A stretch of 64,000 nucleotides of DNA from Bolinopsis microptera (Eukaryota > Ctenophora > Tentaculata > Lobata > Bolinopsidae), in NCBI RefSeq assembly GCF_026151205.1, contig NC_087074.1, positions 6,758,001 through 6,822,000 on the forward strand. Reading direction: 5' to 3'. Below, piece by piece: positions 59,701-64,000 of the stretch. A model generated the notes under the pieces. The model saw nothing but the letters and a program-made list of their open reading frames with translations. It made no database searches and was not told the origin of the DNA. The first letter of the stretch is position 1; the number at the start of each line of letters is the position of its first letter. The position numbers were made by a program, and so were the translations under genes.

Positions 59701-61805
59701 TTTATTTAGCACTAATTTATATAATCACCAACCTCTTAAAAATCACCAACTTTCAACGTCATCCAACTAACATTTGCTTTCTTTCAGAGAGTCAAGCTCT
59801 GACCAGTAAGTTACAAGGGGACAAGAGAGGCTCACAGATCATTTAAAACATTGATATAATTTTTCCTTAAATTGATTTCTTGCCAAATATTTAAAGCTCA
59901 TATTCCCAAGCGGGCGCAAAGTAGACAATGTTTTGTTTAATCTGTTAATTTAATTTAATACAGGTCTGAGCCTGAGGAGGAAGTATCAAAGAAGCAGAGG
60001 AAACTCAAGAAGAAGGAGAAGCACGAGGTATTTTACTTTTTACTGATTAAACTTTAGTTCAAGTTTGCGATGCTTCATAAAGACATAATAAGAAGTCCTA
60101 TAAGAAAAAATCAAGATTTTATCCTCAAATTCAGGACTCAATAACAGCACTCAACAAATAAACCAGCTTATTTTTAGTGACCAGAAACTTGTTCATTTCA
60201 TTTTAAAGCCAGAATAAGAAATTAGTATATTTTGTTTAATTTAATTTTTAATAGGAGAAGAAGCTAAAGAAGAAACAGAAGAAAAGGCAGAAGAAAGAGC
60301 TGGAAAAAAGGAAGAGGCGTAGATCTTCTAGCGAGTCTGGGAGTGAAGAAGAAGAAGAGACAGTGAAACGGAAGAAGAAGGAGAGAGCAAGGTAACTTTG
60401 AATTACAAACACCTAGTCGCTTCATATTAATTTCAATGGTAAACTTTTATTTTGAGAAAGTTACCAATCATTCCTGATCTTACTATAAAGTAAAATATAT
60501 CGAAATTTCATTAAACTCTGTTCACAAAACCAGATTATGATTAAATTATTTCACAGTCCGGCGAAGAAGAAACGGAAAGAAAGCAGCTCTGAAGCCGCAG
60601 AATCTGAAAGTGAACCTGAACAACAAGCAACACATGAACCAAGTCCCGAAAAGGAGCCGAAACGAAGAGCTCGCAAATCTTCTAGTAGTCCCGAAAAGAA
60701 GAAAAAGAGACGGGGACGCAAGGAATCAAGTAGCCCAAAGAAAGCAGTCGTGCAGAAAAAGCGTGATAGTTCGAGTGGCTCAGAAGAAGAGGCTCCTGAA
60801 CAAGCTCGACCATCACCTTCTCCTGAAAAGGCTCGCAGAAAAGCACGGAAACCTTCCAGTAGTTCGGAGCCAGAATCTCAACAAAAAGCTGAAAAATCAT
60901 CATCCAGTAGTTCAGATAGTGAACCTGAAGTCAAAGATAGATCGCCATCAAGAAGCCCCGAACCAGAAAAACGAGCGAAAGCTCCTTCAAGCAGCCCTAA
61001 ACCAGAAAAGAGACGAAAGGCACCTTCGAGCAGCCCTGATTCGAAACAGAAACCTCAATCCCCGGTTAAAGAAGGATCCTCCTCATCCTCGTCGTCTGGA
61101 TCAGATTCTGAACCAGAAGCAGCCCCCAAGTCCCGGTCCCCCGCCGCTCCACAAAGTGCAGCCAGCTCCTCTAGCTCTAGTGAGGATGAAGCTCCTACAA
61201 AACAAGACAGCTCTAGTGACTCGTCTCCTGAACGTCAACAGAAAAGTCCTTCCCCTCAGAAACAACCCTCTAGGTCGCGTGATAGAAGATCCCGTGAGAG
61301 AAGGTCACGTGATAGCCCTGTGAGGAGGAGGGGTCATTCTCCGCCACGCAGATCTCCTCCAAGAAGGAGATCCCCTCATTCTCGGGACAGGAGAGATCGT
61401 GGTCCTAGACGATCACCTCCCAGATCACGAGACAGGTTTTCACGGGACAATGGATCACGGGATGGTAGACATGCTAGAAACAGGAGTCCTCCAAGAAATA
61501 GGAGTCCGCCAAGACGTGCAGCGCGAAGTCCCTCTCCTCCAAGGCGTGCAGCTCGAAGTCCCTCTCCTCCAAGTCGTGCAGTGCGGAGCCCTTCTCCACC
61601 AAGGCGTGCAGCGCGGAGCCCATCTCCGCCAAGACGTGCAGCGCGGAGCCCCTCTCCTCCAAGGCGTGCAGCAAGGAGCCCCTCTCCAAAACCCAACAAA
61701 TCACCTGTGAGACGAAGTCGTCAGAAGAGTCCTGAGAAGAGCAAACAATCGTCCTCAAGTGGTAGTTCTGCAGACAGCAGCAGTTCTTCATCAGACAGCG
61801 ATTAG
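36448..61805 (+). CDS. SRRM2: SRRM2/Cwc21-class spliceosomal SR-related matrix protein
   Basis: 16 coding exons: 36448-36543, 37004-37140, 54548-54634, 55144-55287, 55533-55595, 55781-55813, 56614-56940, 57943-58146, 58292-58354, 58693-58722, 58863-58895, 59622-59645, 59788-59805, 59964-60027, 60255-60391, 60557-61805; 902 residues. The N-terminus [20 protein letters not shown] matches SRRM2/Cwc21. The cwf21 domain follows ([19 protein letters not shown], then [14 protein letters not shown]), then [21 protein letters not shown] as in human SRRM2. The rest is RS-rich, with six copies of a 10-residue [10 protein letters not shown] repeat near the end and a final poly-S/D tract. SRRM2 is a nuclear-speckle scaffold and a component of activated spliceosomes contacting PRP8. 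Much shorter than human SRRM2 (about 2,750). Frame continuity over all joins supports the model; alternative joins among microexons are possible. Confidence 0.88.
36975..37021 (+). repeat. Tandemly duplicated 3' splice site of SRRM2 exon 2
   Basis: CAG followed by TTTGATTACAACTACAAC occurs twice, 29 bp apart (acceptors ending 36974 and 37003). Only the second gives an open frame into the cwf21 domain; the first would shift frame and reach a stop within 23 codons. Confidence 0.85.
37135..38372 (+). repeat. Minisatellite built from the SRRM2 exon 2 donor
   Basis: About 50 units of roughly 24 bp, consensus GTGAGTTAGCTGGGGTAACC plus AGGG. The first unit is the real exon end and 5' splice site (AACCAGGG|GTGAGT at 37140/37141). 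Most units keep AGG-GGTGAGT or AGG-AGTGAGT. In the exon 2 frame each unit reads TGA. Apparent ORFs (GELAGVTR repeats and the reverse TPANSPLV) are repeat artefacts. Confidence 0.95.
38384..38670 (-). pseudogene. Fragment of MFS transporter exon 3
   Basis: Near-identical to 39362-39650 (residues MVCG to [10 protein letters not shown] in the same frame), but cut at both ends and with substitutions (for example the CYSFAIM region reads FYSFAIM). It lies between the minisatellite and a Helitron-like element. A partial third copy of the transporter gene. Confidence 0.9.
38687..39038 (-). mobile_element. Helitron-like non-autonomous element, copy 1
   Basis: Read on the minus strand it starts TCTTACTATATATAAAGCG and ends GGGTTCCTGCTAG, inserted between A and T. 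A second copy in opposite orientation lies at 54079-54402. TC start, CTRR end, A/T target and absence of target duplication are Helitron traits. No Rep/helicase coding. A (TA)n run has grown inside (38967-39014). Confidence 0.7.
39111..40781 (-). CDS. MFS transporter, SLC18B1-like, copy A
   Basis: Three exons: 40781-40402, 40252-40059, 39862-39111; 441 residues. Twelve hydrophobic segments are expected; visible examples are [21 protein letters not shown] (TM1), [50 protein letters not shown] (motif C-like) and [18 protein letters not shown]. The layout with LPFLTDEIV after TM1 and YDVGGF resembles the SLC18/VAT branch of the DHA1 family, of which SLC18B1 transports polyamines in mammals; the substrate here is unknown. 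It lies antisense within SRRM2 intron 2. A near-identical paralogue is at 47129-48820. The C-terminus ends IVPYSD. The start is the ATG of [12 protein letters not shown], an acidic cytosolic tail. Confidence 0.8.
40782..41183. other. Upstream region of MFS copy A with poly-C run
   Basis: Contains two copies of a GTTTACGTTTTAGGTGGCGC segment about 60 bp apart and a C-run of about 30 (41047-41078). No gene. Confidence 0.5.
41184..43000. mobile_element. Inverted repeat pair (about 260-bp arms)
   Basis: 41184-41446 and 42738-43000 are long imperfect inverted copies (landmarks GGCGGAGTTCAGTCAATCTC and its complement). The 1.3 kb between them includes sequence that recurs inverted at about 45640-46560. 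Likely a foldback-type or composite transposon; no transposase seen. Confidence 0.7.
43082..45130. mobile_element. Three copies of a 270-bp repeat, first one inverted
   Basis: 43082-43372 is inverted relative to 43928-44200 and 44866-45130. Each carries CAGACAGATCCGTCTG (or its near copy), AATATCTTTAGTTGTGAACA and TTTTACCACTTT. The inverted pair encloses 43375-43900, which is itself a copy of DNA upstream of MFS copy B (48890-49185). Confidence 0.75.
45640..46560. repeat. Inverted duplicate of 41820-42290 carrying an insertion
   Basis: Matches the earlier block in reverse orientation (for example GATCACAGGGTTCAATGGC versus CATTAGACCCTGTGATC, and TATATAGCGTACG). It is interrupted by the 590-bp element at 45805-46394, which the other copy lacks. 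Confidence 0.7.
45805..46394. mobile_element. 590-bp TIR element with 8-bp target duplication
   Basis: Ends are CCAAGGTCAAAAGGAAATCG (left) and an inverted near copy finishing TTTTGTCCTTGG (right). It is flanked by identical ACTCGGTT (45797-45804, 46395-46402). The paralogous block at 41860-41890 shows the empty site (ACTTGGTT once). Internally it is rich in CGCGATTTT/AAATCGCG motifs. hAT-like by target length, though CCAAGG ends are unusual; no coding capacity. Confidence 0.85.
46838..46952 (+). repeat. Stray copy of the SRRM2 donor minisatellite
   Basis: Degenerate units of the same 24-bp repeat (CCAGGGTGAGTTAGCTGGGG, GTAACCAGGGG) lie 8.5 kb from the main array, just before the 3' end of MFS copy B, mirroring the array-MFS order at 37.1-39.1 kb. 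Confidence 0.88.
47085..47090 (-). terminator. Poly(A) signal of MFS copy B
   Basis: AATAAA on the minus strand shortly after the stop codon. Confidence 0.6.
47129..48820 (-). CDS. MFS transporter, SLC18B1-like, copy B
   Basis: Three exons: 48820-48441, 48287-48094, 47907-47129; 450 residues. Nearly identical to copy A in exons, intron positions and intron sequence, showing a recent duplication. Differences include [12 protein letters not shown] versus [10 protein letters not shown] in the central loop and a distinct C-terminal tail ([11 protein letters not shown]). AATAAA on the minus strand at 47090-47085, 39 bp after the stop, supports a proper 3' end; copy A lacks this. Same membrane topology as copy A. 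It may be the ancestral locus because it keeps the better 3' end. Antisense within SRRM2 intron 2. Confidence 0.82.
48890..49185. repeat. Duplicated block upstream of MFS copy B
   Basis: Matches 43375-43800 in the same orientation (AAGCTCAGTAAACGAAAAACG versus AGAGCTCAGTAAACGAAAAA; CGGATCGCACACACAACATC). It marks an extra partial duplication. Confidence 0.75.
49650..50142 (+). mobile_element. Fragment of a LINE ORF with Cys-rich finger
   Basis: One open frame reads [15 protein letters not shown], then [34 protein letters not shown] and ends IISM-stop. A C-x2-C...H-x2-C...C-x2-C finger followed by an aromatic linker is the usual start of ORF2 or ORF1 in several invertebrate LINEs. The start and the rest of the element are missing. 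Confidence 0.45.
50187..50262 (-). pseudogene. 76-bp fragment of MFS exon 3
   Basis: Near-identical to 47638-47713 (frame VTGTILM back to [15 protein letters not shown]). A fourth trace of the transporter in the same intron. Confidence 0.85.
50445..50625. mobile_element. Truncated copy of the 590-bp TIR element family
   Basis: Shares GGACTACTTGTTCCAGAACC and GCCTTGTTTGGCTTGTCGCG with 46290-46394 and ends CGACCTTGG, the family terminus. The left end is missing. Confidence 0.7.
50626..51750. other. SRRM2 intron 2, AT-rich, possible cryptic exon
   Basis: Non-coding apart from 51301-51347, a short stretch bounded by TGCTGCAG and AAAG|GTGTTT that could be spliced but has no similarity to the cwf21 domain in the required phase. 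Confidence 0.35.
51752..51757 (-). terminator. Poly(A) signal of the VWD gene
   Basis: AATAAA on the minus strand, 100 bp after the stop. Confidence 0.6.
51857..53533 (-). CDS. Secreted Ig-VWD-C8 domain protein, single exon
   Basis: 558 residues. Signal peptide at 1-24 ([18 protein letters not shown]). Residues about 65-195 form an Ig-like domain ([10 protein letters not shown] ... [13 protein letters not shown]). From about 234 a VWD domain: [35 protein letters not shown] near 384 (CGxC-like motif reduced to a single Cys), with a DGNGNGVQD calcium-loop-like insert. A C8-type Cys region follows ([39 protein letters not shown]). Such proteins are extracellular matrix, mucus or humoral components. 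No transmembrane segment. Antisense and nested in SRRM2 intron 2, with AATAAA on the minus strand at 51757-51752. Family name unknown to me. Confidence 0.82.
   Translation of the reverse strand: MMMQKVVLVLFALFFATAAVSFSNDVELDPTVGFPELEPTSSPLITSSSSAEGLDEIGVFDPHPYPVLNSYSQSKTVKEGDMVEFECKASDAADHLPHWPKHDLELSLIYENDKSRDLSSPEHGWWADYSKSTKSRPSHPKGRIDITETAEIYLAKQYVTKSDEGWYRCRACINKDTDLQACDVNLAKFYLHVQRPDKAQNNPVSGVTEASPESSSTSLPNWGALTMISSARSSCQVFGDPHIVSFDGSIYNLPGSSCDYVLALDQDAASWFIYGRMRPCGHLAEGVCLESVTIYARGDAVELQRGWIVNHKGKKIETVQLKSPIKVGELDVEFSGSTLIVSLLLDQQDGNGNGVQDWLKVYWDGLTTVTIEVPQTAQTQGLCGDNDQDPLNDWNVWGTENSNLIVFSESLKVDRNWQCDAGTPAPTMDQMEALCGARKFKKAEEKCAKIFGNHDFENCVHDKEPFIDACVYDQCKGMNIQNDLYPWMVIPKVDRVLLPGCNAAEAYAMKCSMMTWDAEGDVIAAINMPAWEVETKICASKSSKLQNIPKLGCPQSFQ
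54079..54402 (+). mobile_element. Helitron-like non-autonomous element, copy 2
   Basis: Starts TCTTACTATATATAAAGCG after an A and ends GGGTTCCTGCTAA before a T. Same family as 38687-39038 but in opposite orientation; lacks the (TA)n expansion. Confidence 0.7.
54635..54905 (+). repeat. 12-bp minisatellite on the SRRM2 intron 3 donor
   Basis: Units of GGTTACTAAGTT / GGTTACTATGTT start directly after the exon 3 donor (AAGG|GTATGTTACTTGG). Donor-like GGTATGTTACTTG recurs at the far end (about 54892). Confidence 0.93.
57385..57942 (+). repeat. AATATGTAAC minisatellite on the SRRM2 intron 7 acceptor
   Basis: Units of 10-12 bp (AATATGTAAC with optional AC) run for about 550 bp up to the acceptor, whose last unit is AATATGTTACAG|GAGC. 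ORFs across it ([10 protein letters not shown]) are repeat artefacts. Confidence 0.95.
61510..61690 (+). repeat. 30-bp coding repeats in SRRM2 last exon
   Basis: Six 10-codon units, [10 protein letters not shown] with small changes ([10 protein letters not shown] in unit 3), in frame with the RS domain. Confidence 0.9.
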
Positions 61806-61973
61806 AGTGACATTGTGACGACTTTTATCTATTTCAACCCACTGATATTACCGACCATTCCACTTTCAGAGTACAGTTTTGAGGCATATGGTTTTAATTT
61901 CTTATTTGATTAAATTTTGAGAAGTTGAAAGAATTTTGCATAAACTTTGTGTAACAACGATGGCACTGATTGT

Positions 61974-61979
61974 AATAAA
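61974..61979 (+). terminator. Poly(A) signal of SRRM2
   Basis: AATAAA 169 bp after the stop. Confidence 0.6.
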
Positions 61980-62560
61980 GGTTAACTTTTTTCTTGTTAT
62001 CACCCATAATATAACGATATACACTGTTTTTATTTGATGTTTGTCAAAATGCGGAATTTTGGTGTTTGTGCGGTGTCCAGTGTTGATCGTCTGGGAATCA
62101 GTTGACAAAAGCCACTGCCCCAATCCACTCGGACCTATCATCGGCTATTGCTAGTTTTCACGCTATTCTTATGTACAAATTCTATCTGGTCGCGCGCACG
62201 CACCATCTGATCTAGCCACTGCGCGCGCGTACATGGTTTTCACCCTCGCTCTGTGTTAGAATTATAGTGAGTGTCTCAAAAAGGCGACGAAGGTACTTTT
62301 GTTAATAACTCGCCTCAGGTACAACCTCGCGACATGAAATATCTCAATTCATGTGCTTTGGTGTTCTGAAATCTCTTGAAAGTTTCATTGCAAAAATCAA
62401 CCAGGAACCTGCTCATTTGGTATATTCATTTAACGGCCAGATAAGCACTGATTAGATTTCTTAAAGAGCTTATTTTATGGGGATGCTGTTGAGCACATTT
62501 GGCCGTTTTAAATTAGAACGTTTTGTTCAGAATTTTGAAATGAATAATCTTTAACCAAGT
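61980..62560. other. Intergenic DNA, nothing recognised
   Basis: No gene. A GCGCGC-rich spot lies near 62190-62235. Confidence 0.4.
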
Positions 62561-62565
62561 CGGCC

Positions 62566-62790
62566 GGGTGGTGTAGTGGTAACACGATCGCCTCCCAAGC
62601 AGAAGGCCCGGGTTCAAATCCGGTCGGATGCAAGTCGGCCAGTTACCAAGCTGTGATTTGGTACTCACCATCTGGCTCTTAGGACTAACTCCCCTTACAT
62701 AACATGGGGACCCCAGGCTAATATGTTCATTAACATATTAGAATAATAAAGATTCGGCGGAATGACAGGCTGAGCGCAGCCCAGTAAAAC
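62566..62790 (+). repeat. tRNA-derived SINE
   Basis: A tRNA-like head has A box TGGTGTAGTGG and B box GGTTCAAATCC, with anticodon-loop CTCCCAA suggesting descent from tRNA-Gly. Acceptor and T stems pair poorly, so it is not a functional tRNA. The tail contains TGACAGGCTGAGCGC, which is found elsewhere in the window without the head. Confidence 0.72.
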
Positions 62791-62817
62791 TCCCCAACAG
62801 CTAGTATAGCATTTTTT

Positions 62818-62959
62818 ATGCATCCTGTAAATTGCTTCTCCATTATTATGGGATGATGATCAATAACTATACACTTGACACTTAACGCATAACGGGTGAT
62901 ACTCGTAAAATATCTGTTCCATATATTATTATTAGGACTTCACATAACCATGTGTCTAC
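62818..62959 (+). repeat. 140-bp repeat, copy 1
   Basis: Begins CATCCTGTAAATTGCTTC and ends CCATGTGTCTACG; about 97% identical to 63315-63454. After it comes another TGACAGGCTGAGCGC core. Confidence 0.93.
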
Positions 62960-63314
62960 GGAATGACAGGCTGAGCGCCGCTCAGTAAAAGCAGTTCTGC
63001 TTAGACTTAGAACCGATCAAGAATTAAATCAGCACACGAAACCTGCAATAAATTGCTCTGAACAAGATTCCTGTGATATTTTAGAGCTCATCATCACATG
63101 ACCTAGAACAAGCCGATAGCATGAAAAATGCAGATCGAGATTTCAGAAAATTGTGAAAAAGATTCATGATGCTGCCACACCCTACTCGAATGGACCATTT
63201 TCTCGAACTCCGGAGGTCATAACTCTGTAACTCAGGCCCTGCGAATAATAAAATATGGCGTCCGTTCTTGATTTATTTACACTGATCACTAACTCTTGGT
63301 CGCCTTTTTTGGGA

Positions 63315-63454
63315 CATCCTGTAAATTGCTTCTCCATTATTATGGGACGATGATCAATCACTATACACTTGACACTTAACGCATAACGGGTGATACTCGT
63401 AAAATATCTGTTCCATATATTATTATTAGGACTTCACATAGCCATGTGTTTACG
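63315..63454 (+). repeat. 140-bp repeat, copy 2
   Basis: Direct copy of 62818-62959. It continues into the GCGCGCTACTGCAAGCG segment also present at 12190-12230. Confidence 0.93.
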
Positions 63455-63519
63455 CGTACTGCGTGACGCTTGCGGCGGTCGCGCGCTACTGCAAGCGAGA
63501 GGGCTCTGGTTAGATCAAT

Positions 63520-64000
63520 ATTAGGACCGTCGACGAGTCCAAGTCCAACTCGGCGCGCGTCCTGGTAGGTTGTAAACCTACAACTATACACTAAACTGTC
63601 ACGTGACTTTTTTAACATGTTCTCTAGCTGGCCCTGAATGACTATTCGAAATCCTAGCCCTCTTATAATCTGATCCTAACCCAATCTTTACCAAAAACAT
63701 ATGGCTATGCTGAAACCCTTACCGGTACCCTAACGAGAATCGACCGTAGAGGCCGTTTTTCGCCCATATCTCGCCAGGGGGGGGGGGGGGGGGGGGCATA
63801 ATTAATTAATTTAAACCTATGTCATGGGGGCTATTCGGAATCAGCGTTCGAAAATACCTTAATTCCCAAAAATTTGGGCGACAAAAAATTTGAGCGGGCC
63901 TCTCGCCCAAATTTTTTGCAGACCAAATTAATTGCATAAATCTTTTCCGTCTGCTAAATTTTTTGCTAACCAAACTTTTGGCATTTGGCCTGTGGCCCTG
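63520..64000. other. Right edge, repeat-derived DNA with poly-G run
   Basis: A G-run at 63777-63796 and several AAATTTTTTG / CAAATTTTTTGC inverted motifs near 63870-63930. No gene. Confidence 0.45.

Noticed and set aside
60610-61323. 237-residue frame overlapping SRRM2 exon 16
   Set aside because: Frame-shifted shadow of the RS-rich exon.
62573-62640. Functional tRNA-Gly gene
   Set aside because: A and B boxes are present, but T and acceptor stems have several mismatches, and a repeat tail follows; better read as a SINE.

Overview
The window is animal nuclear DNA. The genes are split by short GT-AG introns, the composition is AT-rich, and tandem repeats and transposable elements are abundant. 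It carries an axin gene (a metazoan Wnt component), RAB3GAP2, a KCTD5-class gene, an SRRM2/Cwc21-class gene, an SLC18-like transporter and a secreted VWD protein. CR1/L2-like LINEs, hAT-like elements, Helitron-like elements and a Transib/RAG-like element point to a marine invertebrate, perhaps non-bilaterian. The species cannot be fixed from sequence alone.

Layout. 1-9.4 kb (+): last six exons of axin, ending in the DIX domain; the RGS exons lie to the left of the window. 9.4-21.8 kb: a repeat-rich gap with a LINE 3' fragment, a broken antisense sulfotransferase copy interrupted by a 1,259-bp element with CACAGTG ends, a damaged EN-RT LINE and a second LINE derivative with two overlapping ORFs. 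21.8-23.6 kb: a 0.5-kb pyrimidine microsatellite, then an intact single-exon sulfotransferase-like gene (+). 24.8-28.6 kb (+): RAB3GAP2 in one long exon. 29.2-31.4 kb (+): five-exon KCTD5-class gene with a palindromic E-box/CRE block upstream. 31.4-36.4 kb: AT-rich gap with a complete hAT-like element and a 26-bp minisatellite.

36.4-61.8 kb (+): one large gene, an SRRM2/Cwc21 orthologue. I assembled 16 coding exons into one continuous 902-residue frame. Its 17.4-kb intron 2 holds, on the opposite strand, two near-identical three-exon MFS transporter genes, two further MFS fragments, inverted transposon duplications, two Helitron-like copies and a single-exon secreted Ig-VWD-C8 protein gene. 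Minisatellites sit at the gene's 5' end, directly on the donors of introns 2 and 3, and directly on the acceptor of intron 7. 61.8-64 kb: a tRNA-derived SINE and a duplicated 140-bp repeat.

The two observations I rate highest are these. (1) The transposon at 12901-14159 has RSS-heptamer-like ends, a 5-bp target duplication confirmed by an empty-site paralogue, and two ends whose second conserved block is offset by 12 versus 22 bp. (2) The intron-2 minisatellite of the splicing-factor gene SRRM2 is an amplification of its own 5' splice site: about 50 donor-like units, each with a stop codon in the host reading frame, which suggests a testable splicing-autoregulation switch.
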